Shown here in pieces: positions 1 through 9,756 of a stretch of DNA of 64,000 bases (its first letter is position 1; every line of letters starts with the position of its first letter). This DNA comes from Pseudonocardiaceae bacterium (GTDB taxonomy: Bacteria; Actinomycetota; Actinomycetes; Mycobacteriales; Pseudonocardiaceae), in contig WHSY01000003.1 of the NCBI GenBank assembly GCA_009379815.1, forward strand, positions 36,080 through 100,079. The letters run 5' to 3'. The notes under the pieces are model-generated. The model had not been told where the DNA came from. It did no database searches and worked only from the letters and a program-made list of their open reading frames with translations. The position numbers and the translations under genes are program-made.

Positions 1-1095
1 GCGTTCGTCCGCACCTCGGGCTACCTCTCCGGACCCAACGACGTCTACGTCTCGCTGTCGCTGGTGCGCAAGTACGCGCTGCGGCGTGGCGACGCCATCA
101 CCGGAGCGGTGCGGCAACCCCGCGAGGGCGAACAGCAGCGGCAGAAGTTCAACCCGCTGGTGCGGGTCGACACGATCAACGGTCTGGAGTCCGAGCAGGC
201 CAAGGAGCGGCCCGAGTTCACCAAGCTGACCCCGCTCTACCCCAACGACCGGCTGCGCCTGGAGACCGAGTCGCACCTGCTCACCACCCGCGTCATCGAT
301 CTGGTGATGCCGATCGGCAAGGGGCAGCGTGCGCTGATCGTCTCGCCGCCCAAGGCGGGCAAGACGATGATCCTGCAGGCCATCGCCAACGCCATCACCA
401 CGAACAACCCGGAATGCCACCTCATGGTCGTGCTCGTCGACGAGCGGCCCGAGGAGGTCACCGACATGCAGCGCTCGGTGAAGGGTGAGGTGATCGCGTC
501 CACCTTCGACCGGCCCCCGTCGGACCACACCTCCATCTCCGAGCTCGCGATCGAGCGGGCCAAGCGGCTGGTCGAGATGGGCCACGACGTCGTCGTGCTG
601 CTCGACTCGATCACCCGGTTGGGCAGGGCCTACAACCTGGCGGCGCCCGCGTCGGGCCGGATCCTGTCCGGTGGTGTGGACTCCACCGCGCTCTACCCGC
701 CGAAGCGCTTCCTCGGCGCTGCCCGCAACATCGAGGAGGGCGGCTCGCTGACGATCTTCGCCACCGCGCTGGTGGAGACGGGCTCCGCGATGGACACGGT
801 GATCTTCGAGGAGTTCAAGGGCACCGGCAACTCCGAGCTCAAGCTCGACCGCAAGATCTCTGACAAGCGGGTCTTCCCCGCTGTCGACGTCGACGCCTCG
901 AGCACCCGCAAGGAGGAGCTGCTGCTGTCGCCGGACGAGCTGGCGGTGACGCACAAGCTGCGGCGGGTGCTGTCCGCGCTGGACGACCAGCAGGCGCTGG
1001 AACTGGTGCTCGACCGGTTGCGCAAGAGCCGCACCAACATCGAGTTCCTGATGCAGGTGGCCAAGACGACGCCCGGAACCAACGGCGACGACTGA
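1..1095 (+). CDS. rho: Transcription termination factor Rho (C-terminal part; 5' end outside window)
   Basis: Hexameric RNA-dependent ATPase/helicase that terminates transcription. The reading frame is open from base 1, so this is a truncated view: 364 residues of the C-terminal half are visible. Seen: the end of the RNA-binding domain (GYLSGPNDVYVS), a Walker A motif SPPKAGKT encoded at 343-366, the Walker B strand VVVLLDS followed by ITRLGRAYN, and the secondary RNA-binding region around GGVDSTALYPPKRFLGAARN. The C-terminus is typical of the family. Whether the N-terminus carries the long Arg/Gly-rich insertion usual in high-GC actinobacterial Rho cannot be seen. It is followed after 189 bases by rpmE, the usual actinobacterial order. 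Confidence 0.97.
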   Translation, partial: AFVRTSGYLSGPNDVYVSLSLVRKYALRRGDAITGAVRQPREGEQQRQKFNPLVRVDTINGLESEQAKERPEFTKLTPLYPNDRLRLETESHLLTTRVIDLVMPIGKGQRALIVSPPKAGKTMILQAIANAITTNNPECHLMVVLVDERPEEVTDMQRSVKGEVIASTFDRPPSDHTSISELAIERAKRLVEMGHDVVVLLDSITRLGRAYNLAAPASGRILSGGVDSTALYPPKRFLGAARNIEEGGSLTIFATALVETGSAMDTVIFEEFKGTGNSELKLDRKISDKRVFPAVDVDASSTRKEELLLSPDELAVTHKLRRVLSALDDQQALELVLDRLRKSRTNIEFLMQVAKTTPGTNGDD

Positions 1096-1120
1096 CGCGC
1101 ACCGCGCGAAGCAGGAGGGC

Positions 1121-1152
1121 CGGTTGCGCTGATCCGGCGGTTGCGCTGACCC
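1121..1152. repeat. Imperfect 15-bp direct repeat in rho-rpmE spacer
   Basis: CGGTTGCGCTGATCC at 1121-1135 and CGGTTGCGCTGACCC at 1138-1152 differ at one base. They lie just after the rho stop codon. No function is evident. Confidence 0.6.
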
Positions 1153-1187
1153 GTGCGCGCGGTGGAACAACGGGGCATGCACCGGCG

Positions 1188-1215
1188 TTGAGCGTGCCGG
1201 CTGGTCTGGCAGACT
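1188..1215 (+). promoter_or_regulatory. Candidate rpmE promoter
   Basis: TTGAGC (1188-1193) and CAGACT (1210-1215) with a 16-base spacer lie about 70 bases upstream of the rpmE start. Both hexamers deviate from consensus, so this is a weak prediction. Confidence 0.3.
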
Positions 1216-1284
1216 GAGACCTGTCCGGCACCGGTTCACCTCGTCCGACGCGGCGGGGACCCGGCGCCACGAGGAGAGGACACC

Positions 1285-1497
1285 ATGAAGAGCGGAATCC
1301 ACCCCGAGTACGTCGACACGCAGGTCACCTGCAACTGCGGCAACAGCTTCACGACCCGCAGCACGAAGAGCAACGGCAACATCCACGTCGAGATCTGCTC
1401 CAACTGTCACCCGTTCTACACGGGCAAGCAGAAGATCCTCGACACCGGCGGCCGGGTGGCGCGCTTCGAGCAGCGCTACGGCAAGCGCCGGAAGTAG
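1285..1497 (+). CDS. rpmE: 50S ribosomal protein L31 (zinc-binding form)
   Basis: Small protein of the large ribosomal subunit. The 70-residue length matches L31. Four cysteines (C-x-C near residues 14-16 and C-x-x-C near 37-40, in the stretch EICSNCHP) show it is the zinc-containing type, as opposed to the cysteine-free paralogue induced under zinc starvation. The ATG is preceded by a good ribosome site (GAGGAGAGG, 1271-1279). It is followed by prfA on the same strand after a short spacer, a conserved pairing. Confidence 0.97.
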   Translation: MKSGIHPEYVDTQVTCNCGNSFTTRSTKSNGNIHVEICSNCHPFYTGKQKILDTGGRVARFEQRYGKRRK

Positions 1498-1570
1498 ACG
1501 TCCCGTGGCGCGCCCGTCCCCGGCCGGGGGGCGGGCGGTCCCGTCAGTTGAGCCTTCCCCAGGAGAACAG

Positions 1571-2626
1571 GTGGACACCGCGGCGGTGCAGGCGTTGGTT
1601 GCCGAGCACGCCGAGCTGGAGCGCCGGCTCGCCGACCCCGAGCTGCACGCCGATCAGGACGCGGCGCGCAAGGTGGGTCGCCGCTACGGCGAGCTGAACC
1701 GGATCGTGCGTGCGGCGCGCGAGCTCGACACGGCCCGCACGGACCTCGACGCCGCCCGCGAGTTCGCCGGTGACGACCCCGACTTCGCCGCCGAGGCCGA
1801 CGCGCTCGCCGTCCGGGTACCGGAACTGGAGCGCGCCCTCACCGAGCTGCTGCTGCCACGGGACCCGCACGACGACGACGACGTGGTGATGGAGATCAAG
1901 TCCGGGGAGGGCGGTGCGGAATCGGCGCTGTTCGCCGCGGACCTGCTGCGGATGTACCTGCGCTATGCCGAGCGTCACGGCTGGCGCGCCGAGGTGCTCG
2001 ACACCACGGAGGCCGAGCTGGGCGGCGTCAAGGACGTCACGGTGTCGGTCAAGGGCAGCAGCGAGTCCGGCGTGTGGCAGCGGCTGAAGTTCGAGGGCGG
2101 GGTGCACCGGGTGCAGCGGGTACCCGTCACCGAGTCGGCCGGCCGCATCCACACCTCCGCCGCGGGGGTGCTCGTCTATCCCGAGCAGGACGACGTCGAG
2201 ATCGAGGTCGACGAGAAGGACCTGCGCATCGACGCGTTCCGCTCGTCGGGACCCGGTGGGCAGAGCGTGAACACCACCGACTCCGCGGTCCGGGTGACCC
2301 ACCTGCCCACCGGGATCGTGGTCTCCTGCCAGAACGAGAAGTCGCAGATCCAGAACCGGCTCCGCGCGGTGCAGGTGCTGCGGGCACGGCTGCAGGCCAT
2401 GGCCGAGGAGGAGGCCGCGGCCAAGGCTGCCGACACCCGGCGCTCGCAGGTCCGCACCGTGGACCGCTCGGAACGGGTGCGCACCTACAACTTCCCCGAG
2501 AACCGCATCTCCGACCACCGCGTCAACTACAAGGCCTACAACCTCGACGCGGTGCTCGACGGGGATCTCGGCGGGGTGCTCGACGCGCTGGTCGAGGCCG
2601 ACCGCGCGCAGCGCCTCCGCTCGTGA
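1571..2626 (+). CDS. prfA: Peptide chain release factor 1 (RF1)
   Basis: Recognises UAA and UAG and triggers peptide release. Seen: the GGQ catalytic loop ([10 protein letters not shown]), whose Gln is methylated by PrmC, and the stop-codon recognition tripeptide P-V-T in [13 protein letters not shown]. This is the PxT class of RF1; RF2 carries SPF. I chose the GTG at 1571 over an upstream in-frame GTG at 1505. An AGGAGA ribosome site (1561-1566) sits just before it, and the 351-residue product fits the family. The 5' extension would add an unrelated Pro/Gly-rich tail. prmC, its modifying enzyme, follows directly. Confidence 0.96.
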   Translation: MDTAAVQALVAEHAELERRLADPELHADQDAARKVGRRYGELNRIVRAARELDTARTDLDAAREFAGDDPDFAAEADALAVRVPELERALTELLLPRDPHDDDDVVMEIKSGEGGAESALFAADLLRMYLRYAERHGWRAEVLDTTEAELGGVKDVTVSVKGSSESGVWQRLKFEGGVHRVQRVPVTESAGRIHTSAAGVLVYPEQDDVEIEVDEKDLRIDAFRSSGPGGQSVNTTDSAVRVTHLPTGIVVSCQNEKSQIQNRLRAVQVLRARLQAMAEEEAAAKAADTRRSQVRTVDRSERVRTYNFPENRISDHRVNYKAYNLDAVLDGDLGGVLDALVEADRAQRLRS

Positions 2627-2678
2627 GTGACCCTGCCGGCTGATGGCGAGTCGCGGCTCGATCCGCCGCGTACAGGCA

Positions 2679-2684
2679 TAGGGT
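2679..2684 (+). promoter_or_regulatory. -10 element TAGGGT for leaderless prmC
   Basis: TAGGGT ends six bases before the GTG start, so transcription should begin at or next to the start codon. No ribosome-binding sequence intervenes. Confidence 0.6.
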
Positions 2685-2690
2685 GCGCGT

Positions 2691-3575
2691 GTGAGTCGCC
2701 AACCCCTGCGGCTGGCCGTGTTGGAGGCCGAGCGGATTCTCGCCGCGGCCGGGATCGCCTCGTCGCGGGCCGACGCCGAGCTGCTCGCCGCGCACGTGCT
2801 GGGCATGGAACGCGGCCGACTGCCGATGGTTCCGCTGGTCGACCCTGCGGTGGTCGAGTCGCTGCGCAAGCTGGTGACCGAGCGTGCCCGGCGGGTGCCG
2901 TTGCAGCACCTCACCGGTACCGCCGCGATGGGCGACGTCGAGGTCGCCGTCGGCCCGGGCGTGTTCGTGCCCCGGCCGGAGACCGAGCTGCTGCTCGGGT
3001 GGGGGCTGTCGCTGCTGCACGACATCGAGGACGGCACTGCGCCCCTGGTCATCGACCTGTGCACGGGATCCGGCGTGCTGGCGCTCGCGCTGGCCCACGC
3101 GCGCCCCGACGCCGAGGTCCATGCCGTGGAGTCCGACCCGGTGGCGTTGAGCTGGGCGCGCCGCAACGCCGACGCCCGCGCCGCGATCGGCGACACCGCG
3201 ATCTGGCTGCATGCCGGCGACGTCGCCGACCCGGCGCTGCTCGCGCCCTTCGACGGCATGGCCCATCTGGTGCTGTCCAACCCGCCCTACGTCCCGCTCG
3301 GCACCGACGTGGCGCCCGAGGTCGCCCGCCACGACCCGCATGGCGCGGTCTTCGCAGGGGCCGACGGCCTCGCCGTCATCCCGGACGTGGTGCGCACCGG
3401 CACCCGGCTGCTGCGCGAGGGCGGCGCGATCGCGATCGAGCACGACGACGGCCACGCTGCGGCGGTGCACGGCATGCTCGCGGCCCGCCGGGTGCTCACC
3501 GACGTCGACGACCACGCCGATCTCGCCGGGAGACCGCGCTTCGCCACCGCGCGACGGCGGGTCAGTCCCCGGTGA
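2691..3575 (+). CDS. prmC: Release factor glutamine N5-methyltransferase
   Basis: Methylates the glutamine of the GGQ motif in release factors, using S-adenosylmethionine. Seen: an N-terminal helical domain (about residues 1-95), a SAM-binding fold with the loop VIDLCTGSGVLALAL, and the NPPY signature (residues about 203-206) that binds the target glutamine. Length 294 is normal. The GTG start lacks a ribosome site and is preceded at six bases by TAGGGT, suggesting a leaderless transcript despite the closeness of prfA. The 3' end overlaps the convergent esterase gene by 14 bases. Confidence 0.95.
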   Translation: MSRQPLRLAVLEAERILAAAGIASSRADAELLAAHVLGMERGRLPMVPLVDPAVVESLRKLVTERARRVPLQHLTGTAAMGDVEVAVGPGVFVPRPETELLLGWGLSLLHDIEDGTAPLVIDLCTGSGVLALALAHARPDAEVHAVESDPVALSWARRNADARAAIGDTAIWLHAGDVADPALLAPFDGMAHLVLSNPPYVPLGTDVAPEVARHDPHGAVFAGADGLAVIPDVVRTGTRLLREGGAIAIEHDDGHAAAVHGMLAARRVLTDVDDHADLAGRPRFATARRRVSPR

Positions 3576-4434
3576 GCGTCTCGAGCACCAGGTCCGCCAC
3601 CGCCTGCATGCCGCTGGCGTTGGGGTGGACCGGGAACGCCGGACGCGACGGGATGAAGCCCTCCACCCACTTGCGCAGCGGGCCGGCGCACACGTCGCGA
3701 CCCAGCGAGATCGCGTACGGGTCGTCGAACAGCGCGCCGTGCTCGGCTGCCTGCCCGGCCATCATCTCCGTGAGCTGGCGCTGGAGGCCGTCGAGGTAGG
3801 GCACGTCGCCGCGGGCGATCGGCACGAGCGGGAAGCAGCCGTCGGCGGGCGGCAGGATGCGCAGGTACCCGACCAGCACCACCGTCGCATCCGGCGAGCG
3901 TGCCGCGATGCCCTGCAGCACCTCGGCGAGCTCCGGCGCCGCGGCGTCGATCCGCTCGGCGTAGATGTCGCCGCCGCCGGCGGTGGCGTGCTCACGGCAC
4001 GGGTCACCGTGCGGATCGGTGACGCTGAGTTGCGCGCAGGTCGTGAGGATGTCGCTGAACCCGATGTCGTTGCCGACGATGCCGACCGTGACGAGGTCGG
4101 TGTCGGCACGCAGTGCGCCGAACTGCGGTGGGTTGACGCCCAGCGGCACGGTCTGCGGTTGTGTCATGTCCTCGGTGACCGCGGCGCTGCAGCTGACGTC
4201 GGTGAACTCCTCGACGTCCAGCCCGGCCGCGACCATCGACGGGTAGTTGCGGGTCGAGCGCGCACAGCCGATCGGGTCGCCGTGTTGCAACGGGATGAAC
4301 GGCCCCGCCGTGAACGAGTCACCCAGTGCCACGTAGTGCCCGATGCCCTGCTCGGCGGTGGCCGCCGGGGTCGCGAGCAGGGTCATGGCCACAACGCTGA
4401 TCACAGCGATCCCGCACCGGCGCGCCGCACTCAT
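3562..4434 (-). CDS. Secreted SGNH/GDSL-family hydrolase (lipase or esterase)
   Basis: Predicted exported esterase. A signal peptide occupies about residues 1-27 (hydrophobic stretch followed by ATPAATAEQ). The SGNH blocks are clear: GDSFTAG (nucleophile Ser), the Asn in VGIVGNDIG, and the His in VHPNASGMQ near the C-terminus. Several Cys suggest disulphides, as in actinobacterial secreted lipases. The start has a GGGAGG ribosome site. The gene is convergent with prmC and overlaps it by 14 bases, and it is back to back with tsaC. The substrate cannot be read from sequence. Confidence 0.88.
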   Translation of the reverse strand: MSAARRCGIAVISVVAMTLLATPAATAEQGIGHYVALGDSFTAGPFIPLQHGDPIGCARSTRNYPSMVAAGLDVEEFTDVSCSAAVTEDMTQPQTVPLGVNPPQFGALRADTDLVTVGIVGNDIGFSDILTTCAQLSVTDPHGDPCREHATAGGGDIYAERIDAAAPELAEVLQGIAARSPDATVVLVGYLRILPPADGCFPLVPIARGDVPYLDGLQRQLTEMMAGQAAEHGALFDDPYAISLGRDVCAGPLRKWVEGFIPSRPAFPVHPNASGMQAVADLVLETLTGD

Positions 4435-4492
4435 CCGTGCCTCCCTCGGTCAAGCGGATCGTGCTAGGGCGTTCACACGCTGTCAACGCCTG

Positions 4493-4498
4493 TACGCT
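4493..4498 (+). promoter_or_regulatory. -10 element TACGCT for leaderless tsaC
   Basis: TACGCT ends eight bases before the GTG at 4507. GTTCAC at 4471-4476 gives a possible -35 with a 16-base spacer. Confidence 0.55.
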
Positions 4499-4506
4499 GC
4501 GCCCCC

Positions 4507-5157
4507 GTGGCCACGATCTACGACTGCGCGGTACCGGACAGCCGCGCTGCGGGGCTCGCCGCGGCGGCGGGGGCGGTACGCAGCGGGCAGCTGGTGGTGC
4601 TTCCCACCGACACCGTCTACGGCTTGGGCTGCGATGCGTTCTCCGCCGTCGCGGTCCGGGGCCTGCTCGGGGCCAAGGGCCGCGGCCGGGACATGCCCGT
4701 ACCGGTGCTGCTCGGCTCGTGGTCCACAGTGGACGGGGTGGTGCTCGGGGTGCCCCCGCAGGCGCGCCGGTTGATCGAGGCGTTCTGGCCGGGCGCCCTG
4801 TCCCTCGTGCTGCTGCAGGCCCCGTCGCTGGCCTGGGATCTGGGCGACACGAGGGGGACCGTGATGGTCCGGATGCCGCTGCATCCGGTGGCGCTGGAGC
4901 TGCTGCGCGAGGTGGGGCCGATGGCCGTCTCCAGCGCGAACCGGTCCGGCCACCCACCTGCGACCACGGCCGGCGAGGCGCGCGAGCAGCTCGCCGACCA
5001 TGTCGGCGTCATCCTCGACGGCGGCCCGTCCGGTGAACCGGTGGCTTCCACCATCGTCGACTTGACGAAGCAGGACCCGGTGGTGCGGCGGGAGGGCGCC
5101 GTGACAGCGGCCGAGCTGGGTGAGGTGCTCGGCGGACCGGTGCAGGTCGGCGGCTGA
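4507..5157 (+). CDS. tsaC: L-threonylcarbamoyladenylate synthase (YrdC/Sua5 family)
   Basis: Makes threonylcarbamoyl-AMP from threonine, bicarbonate and ATP, the first step of t6A37 tRNA modification. The YrdC fold is visible: [16 protein letters not shown] near the N-terminus, [23 protein letters not shown], and the [13 protein letters not shown] substrate loop. At 216 residues it is the short form without the Sua5 C-terminal domain. The GTG start has no ribosome site and follows a -10-like hexamer by eight bases. Placement between prmC and wecA matches the mycobacterial order. Confidence 0.93.
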   Translation: MATIYDCAVPDSRAAGLAAAAGAVRSGQLVVLPTDTVYGLGCDAFSAVAVRGLLGAKGRGRDMPVPVLLGSWSTVDGVVLGVPPQARRLIEAFWPGALSLVLLQAPSLAWDLGDTRGTVMVRMPLHPVALELLREVGPMAVSSANRSGHPPATTAGEAREQLADHVGVILDGGPSGEPVASTIVDLTKQDPVVRREGAVTAAELGEVLGGPVQVGG

Positions 5158-5179
5158 CCGGACAGTGCGCCACCGCTAT

Positions 5180-5207
5180 GGCGTCACCGAAACGGCGTCA
5201 CCGAAAC
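5180..5207. repeat. 14-bp tandem duplication upstream of glyA
   Basis: GGCGTCACCGAAAC occurs twice head to tail (5180-5193, 5194-5207), followed by the partial copy GGCGT. It lies in the 139-base spacer between tsaC and glyA. No regulator is recognised. Confidence 0.7.
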
Positions 5208-5296
5208 GGCGTGCACCGCAGACCTGCTGGGCGACCGCGCAGCGCCCGCCCGCTACCGTGTGGATGCACCTGACCGGGCGACCGAGGAGTATCGAC

Positions 5297-6577
5297 GTGA
5301 GCACGCCGTTCTGGGGCCCTGACTTCGACGAGCTGACCAGCACCGACCCGGAGATCGCCGACATCGTGCTGGCCGAGCTCGACCGGTTGCGGGGCGGCCT
5401 GCAGCTGATCGCCAGCGAGAACCTCACCAGCCCCGCGGTGCTCGCAGCGCTGGGCTCGACCCTGTCGAACAAGTACGCCGAGGGCTACCCGGGCCGGCGC
5501 TACTACGGCGGGTGCGCCGAGGTGGACAAGGCCGAGGAGCTGGCCAACGCGCGGGCCCGCGAGCTGTTCGTTGCCGAGCACGCCAACACCCAGCCGCACT
5601 CCGGCGCCAGTGCCAACCTCGCGGTCTACGCCGCCTTCTGCCAGCCGGGTGACAAGGTGCTGGCGATGTCGCTGCCGCACGGCGGGCACCTCACCCACGG
5701 CGCGAAGGTGAGCTTCTCGGGCAAGTGGTTCACCCCCGTCCCCTACAGCGTGCGCGAGGACAGCGAGCTGATCGATTACGACCAGGTGCGCGAGCTGGCG
5801 CTCGAACACCGGCCCAAGCTGATCATCGCGGGCGCCACCGCCTACCCGCGGCTGATCGACTTCGCGGCGTTCCGGGAGATCGCCGACGAGGTCGGCGCCG
5901 CGCTGTGGGTGGACGCGGCGCACTTCATCGGGCTGGTCGCGGGCAAGGCGATCCCGTCGCCGGTGCCCCATGCCGACGTCGTCTCCTTCACGACGCACAA
6001 GGTGCTCCGCGGCCCCCGCGGTGGGATGATCCTCTGCAGGGGGGAGCACGCGAAGGCGATCGACAAGGCCGTCTTCCCGTTCAGCCAGGGGGGCCCGCTG
6101 ATGCACTCGGTGGCGGCCAAGGCGGTCGCCCTCAAAGAGGCGGCGAGCACCGACTACCAGGCCTACGCCGCCCAGGTGGTTGCCAATTCCGCCGCGCTGG
6201 CCAAGAGCCTGGAGGACGAGGGGATGCGCGCGGTCTCCGGCGGCACCGACACCCATCTCGCACTGATCGACCTGCAACGACTGGGGGTCACCGGTGCCGA
6301 GGCCGAGGCCCGCTGCGAGGCGGCGGGTATCACGCTGAACAAGAATGCGATCCCCTACGACCCCGCGCCGCCGATGACAGCATCCGGGATCCGGGTCGGC
6401 ACCCCGTCGGTGACCACGCAGGGAATGACCGAGGCGGACATGGGCGAGATCGGCCGGCTGATCGGTCGCGCGGTAGGGGCGGAGCGCGGCTCGCAGCCGG
6501 GTGACGCCGAGCTCGCCTCGGTGGCGGGTGACGTCTCGCGACTGGTGGCGGCCAAGCCCGCCTACCGCAGGGCGTGA
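5297..6577 (+). CDS. glyA: Serine hydroxymethyltransferase
   Basis: PLP enzyme that interconverts serine and glycine and supplies methylene-tetrahydrofolate. Seen: [14 protein letters not shown] and [14 protein letters not shown] near the N-terminus, the PLP-binding lysine at residue 235 in [14 protein letters not shown], and the preceding [13 protein letters not shown]. The GTG at 5297 is chosen because GAGGAG lies eight bases upstream and the 426-residue product matches the family; an in-frame extension to 5120 would add a non-homologous tail. It sits inside the conserved tsaC-wecA segment, a position not seen in Mycobacterium. Confidence 0.95.
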   Translation: MSTPFWGPDFDELTSTDPEIADIVLAELDRLRGGLQLIASENLTSPAVLAALGSTLSNKYAEGYPGRRYYGGCAEVDKAEELANARARELFVAEHANTQPHSGASANLAVYAAFCQPGDKVLAMSLPHGGHLTHGAKVSFSGKWFTPVPYSVREDSELIDYDQVRELALEHRPKLIIAGATAYPRLIDFAAFREIADEVGAALWVDAAHFIGLVAGKAIPSPVPHADVVSFTTHKVLRGPRGGMILCRGEHAKAIDKAVFPFSQGGPLMHSVAAKAVALKEAASTDYQAYAAQVVANSAALAKSLEDEGMRAVSGGTDTHLALIDLQRLGVTGAEAEARCEAAGITLNKNAIPYDPAPPMTASGIRVGTPSVTTQGMTEADMGEIGRLIGRAVGAERGSQPGDAELASVAGDVSRLVAAKPAYRRA

Positions 6578-6588
6578 CCGCGAGCGGC

Positions 6589-6594
6589 TAGCCT
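6589..6594 (+). promoter_or_regulatory. -10 element TAGCCT for leaderless wecA
   Basis: TAGCCT ends six bases before the GTG at 6601; there is no ribosome site. Confidence 0.55.
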
Positions 6595-6600
6595 ACCGAC

Positions 6601-7743
6601 GTGGGACCCGCCCCCGCGATCCTGCCGCTGCGGGAGTACCTGCTGGTCGCCCTCACCGCAGCGGTGCTGACGTTCCTGCTCACCGGGCTGGTGCGGGTGC
6701 TGGCGATGCGTGCGGGAGCGGTGACCATGCCGCGCGAGCGCGACGTCCACCTCACCCCGATCCCGCGGCTGGGTGGCCTCGGGATGTACGGCGGCATTCT
6801 CGGCGGGGTGCTGCTGGCCCATCAGCTACCGGTGCTGCGCCGGTCGTTCGAGTTCTCCTGGGACGTGGTGGCGGTGCTGACCGCGGGCGCGATCATCGTG
6901 GCGGTCGGCGCGCTCGACGACCGCTTCGAGCTCGACTCGCTGACCAAGCTGGCCGGCCAGGTCACCGCGGCGGGCGTGCTGGTGCTGTTCGGGGTGCAGT
7001 GGTTCATCTTCTGGGTGCCCTGGAACGGTGGTGCGGGCTTGCAGGGTTCGGTTCTGGTCCTCGGCCAGGACCAGGCCGTGCTGTTGACCGTCGCCCTCGC
7101 GGTGGCGCTGATGAACGCCATGAACTTCGTGGACGGGCTCGACGGGCTGGCAGCGGGCATCGGGCTCATCGCCGCGGCGGCCACCGGTGCGTTCGCACTG
7201 CACCTGCTCGACGAGTCCGGCCGCAGTGTCAGCGCCTACCCGCCAACGCTGATCGCGGCGCTGGTCGGCGGCGCATGCCTGGGCTTCCTGCCGCACAACT
7301 TCCAACCGGCGCGGATCTTCATGGGCGACTCCGGTGCCATGCTCATCGGGTTGATGCTCGCCGGCGCCACCACCAGCGCATCGGGCAGGATCGACTTCAG
7401 GCAGTACAGCGCCTCCGACGCGCTGGCGCTGCTGTCGCCGCTGCTCGTGGTGGCCGCGGTGCTCTTCGTACCGTTGCTGGACCTGGTGCTGGCCGTGGTG
7501 CGCCGTACCAGTGCCGGGCGCAGCCCCTTCGCGGCCGACAAGAGGCATCTGCACCACCGGCTGCTCGAGATCGGGCACTCGCACCGCAGGGCAGTGCTGC
7601 TGATCTACCTGTGGGCCGCGCTGCTGGCCTTCGGCGCGGTCGCGCTGACGGTGTTCGACGTGTTCGTCGTGGTGTGGGGCGTGGGCGTCGGGCTGCTCGT
7701 CGCAGTGCTCGGTTCGGTGGTCCCGCGGCTACGCGCGAGATGA
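6601..7743 (+). CDS. wecA: Undecaprenyl/decaprenyl-phosphate HexNAc-1-phosphate transferase (WecA/TagO/MraY superfamily)
   Basis: Integral membrane enzyme that loads a sugar-1-phosphate, probably GlcNAc, onto polyprenyl phosphate to start cell-wall linker or surface-glycan synthesis. Family motifs are present: the aspartate pair in GALDDRFELDSLTKL, MNFVDGLDGLAAG, NFQPARIFMGDSGAML and the HLHHRL loop. About ten hydrophobic segments cover the 380 residues. The position upstream of the ATP synthase operon matches mycobacterial Rv1302, known to be a WecA. It is distinguished from MraY by the HLHH loop and the genomic context. Confidence 0.9.
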   Translation: MGPAPAILPLREYLLVALTAAVLTFLLTGLVRVLAMRAGAVTMPRERDVHLTPIPRLGGLGMYGGILGGVLLAHQLPVLRRSFEFSWDVVAVLTAGAIIVAVGALDDRFELDSLTKLAGQVTAAGVLVLFGVQWFIFWVPWNGGAGLQGSVLVLGQDQAVLLTVALAVALMNAMNFVDGLDGLAAGIGLIAAAATGAFALHLLDESGRSVSAYPPTLIAALVGGACLGFLPHNFQPARIFMGDSGAMLIGLMLAGATTSASGRIDFRQYSASDALALLSPLLVVAAVLFVPLLDLVLAVVRRTSAGRSPFAADKRHLHHRLLEIGHSHRRAVLLIYLWAALLAFGAVALTVFDVFVVVWGVGVGLLVAVLGSVVPRLRAR

Positions 7744-7844
7744 TCGTCACCCGGCACTCCGACGGGAGATCCCACAATGCCCGAAGGGGAGAAACCGCAG
7801 GTAGAGGGCCCGGGGTGCGGTCAGAGCCCGGCCGAACCCTGTGG

Positions 7845-7850
7845 TAGCGT
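7845..7850 (+). promoter_or_regulatory. Candidate -10 element of the atp operon promoter
   Basis: TAGCGT lies in the 270-base spacer between wecA and the first small gene of the atp operon and matches the TANNNT elements seen elsewhere in the window. No convincing -35 was found. The rest of 7744-8013 shows no gene. A GC-rich inverted repeat is present around 7973-7999. Confidence 0.35.
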
Positions 7851-8013
7851 CTGCCCCGTCCCGCCGAGGGCGGGACCGACAGTTCCAAGTCGGCCCATCG
7901 ATGCCGTCCGTGATTGCACCGTGATCCGGTCGGACGGCGTCCCTGGACTGCGAGGAGTGCCTTTGAGTGATGGCGGCCGCGGCGCGCCGCGGGCCGTCTG
8001 AGGGTGGTGCCCG

Positions 8014-8223
8014 GTGAACCAGGGCAACGGCCCCGACCTGTCCGATCTGCTTGCTTTCGGCATGACGACCGCAGCATGCCTGGTCGCCGGCCTGGCGGTC
8101 GGGTGGTTCGTCGATGCGACGTTGGACACCCTGCCGGTGTTCACACTTGTCGGTCTCGGCCTCGGCATTGTCGTGACCTGCCTGTATGTCTACGCCAAAC
8201 TCATGAAGTACTTGAAGGAGTAG
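8014..8223 (+). CDS. Small AtpZ/AtpI-like membrane protein
   Basis: 69 residues with two predicted transmembrane helices (about 17-36 and 43-61) and a basic C-terminus KLMKYLKE. This is the pattern of the small membrane protein encoded first in many atp operons (AtpZ/AtpI-like, implicated in c-ring assembly or Mg/Ca transport in other bacteria). It precedes the longer AtpI-like protein by 34 bases. The GTG start has a GAGGGTGG stretch about eight bases upstream. The assignment rests on context plus topology. Confidence 0.75.
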   Translation: MNQGNGPDLSDLLAFGMTTAACLVAGLAVGWFVDATLDTLPVFTLVGLGLGIVVTCLYVYAKLMKYLKE

Positions 8224-8257
8224 TTGCTGCGACCATGATCATGCTGGGAGGCCGGTC

Positions 8258-8671
8258 GTGATTCCCGAGCTGACTCCGCCGGTGCAGGCGGCTGCCAGCC
8301 TCCGGCGCCTCGCCCTCATCGCCGCGGGCATCGGCGTTGCCGGCGCGGCCGTGCTCGTGCCGCTCGGCTACCTCGCGCTGGCGCTGTTCGGCTGGCTCGG
8401 GCTCGCTCTCGGGCTGCTGAACATCGCGCTGGTACACCGGTCGGCCGCGCGGTTCGCCGGTAGCGAGGACCCGCGCAAGACCCGCCGGTCGGCCGGTGGC
8501 GTGCTGGGGCGGCTCGCGTTGATCTCCGCGATCGCCCTCGCGATCGCGTGGCTGGCGCGTCCGGAGGGGTTGGGCGTGTTCCTGGGCCTGGTCGCATTCC
8601 AGTTCGTCATGATCATCACCACGCTGGTGCCGCTGGTCAAGGAGCTGCGTCGGACGGGAGCCCAGGCATGA
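8258..8671 (+). CDS. atpI: AtpI-like protein of the ATP synthase operon
   Basis: A 137-residue hydrophobic protein with four predicted membrane helices and no motif for catalysis. It corresponds in position to mycobacterial Rv1303, directly upstream of atpB. AtpI-type proteins are thought to help assemble the c-ring. A GGAGG ribosome site lies six bases before the GTG. The stop codon overlaps the atpB start (ATGA), implying translational coupling. Sequence similarity among AtpI proteins is low, so the name rests mainly on context. Confidence 0.75.
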   Translation: MIPELTPPVQAAASLRRLALIAAGIGVAGAAVLVPLGYLALALFGWLGLALGLLNIALVHRSAARFAGSEDPRKTRRSAGGVLGRLALISAIALAIAWLARPEGLGVFLGLVAFQFVMIITTLVPLVKELRRTGAQA

Positions 8672-9393
8672 GCGAGCACGTACTGGCGGCCGAGGGCGGC
8701 ATCCAGGTCGGGCAGCACCCGCAGGTGACCTTTCTCGGGCTGACCCTCAACGTCGACACGATGATCTCGACGGTGATCGCCGCGCTGATCGTGCTCGGCT
8801 TCGCGGTCTACCTGCGGATCAAGGCGACCTCCGGAGTGCCCACGGGGTTGCAGCTGCTGTTCGAGGCCGTGACCGACCAGATCGAGCGCCAGGTCGAGGA
8901 GAACGTCGGGATCCGTACCGCACCTTTCGTGGTACCGCTGGCCGTCGCACTGTTCTTTTTTATCCTCATCGCGAACTGGATGTCGATTGTTCCGCACGCC
9001 TTCGCCGACTACGTCGGGCCGCCGACCGCCGACGTGAACCTGACCTTCGCGCTCGCCTTCTTCGTCATCATCCTGGTCCACATCACCGGCTTCCGGACCC
9101 GGGGCGTGCAGTACTTCCGCCACTTTCTCGGGCCGGTGCCCGCGATGGCACCGATCGAGGTCATCCAGGAGATCGTCAGGCCGTTCAGCCTGTCGTTGCG
9201 GCTTTTCGGCAACATCTTCGCGGGCACCGTGATGGTGAGCATCATCGCGCTGATGCCCGAGTTCATCCACTGGTTGCCGACCACGGCGTGGAAGCTGTTC
9301 GAGCTGGCCATCGGCTTGATCCAGGCGATCATCTTCGCGGTGCTGACCATCGTCTACTTCGCCGGTGCCAATCCGGAGGAGGGGGCGCACTGA
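8668..9393 (+). CDS. atpB: ATP synthase Fo subunit a
   Basis: Provides the proton half-channels beside the c-ring. The 241-residue protein has five to six transmembrane helices and the essential arginine in SLSLRLFGNIFAG, as well as IQAIIFAVLTIVYFAGA at the C-terminal end. The ATG overlaps the stop codon of the preceding AtpI-like gene, so the start is well fixed. It is first of the canonical eight structural genes atpBEFHAGDC. Confidence 0.97.
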   Translation: MSEHVLAAEGGIQVGQHPQVTFLGLTLNVDTMISTVIAALIVLGFAVYLRIKATSGVPTGLQLLFEAVTDQIERQVEENVGIRTAPFVVPLAVALFFFILIANWMSIVPHAFADYVGPPTADVNLTFALAFFVIILVHITGFRTRGVQYFRHFLGPVPAMAPIEVIQEIVRPFSLSLRLFGNIFAGTVMVSIIALMPEFIHWLPTTAWKLFELAIGLIQAIIFAVLTIVYFAGANPEEGAH

Positions 9394-9747
<354 letters not shown>

Positions 9748-9756
9748 CGGCTGGAC

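Noticed and set aside
7744..8013. A small gene in the wecA-atp spacer
   Set aside because: Short open frames here are proline- and arginine-rich without ribosome sites or family likeness; the stretch looks like a leader with a candidate promoter only.
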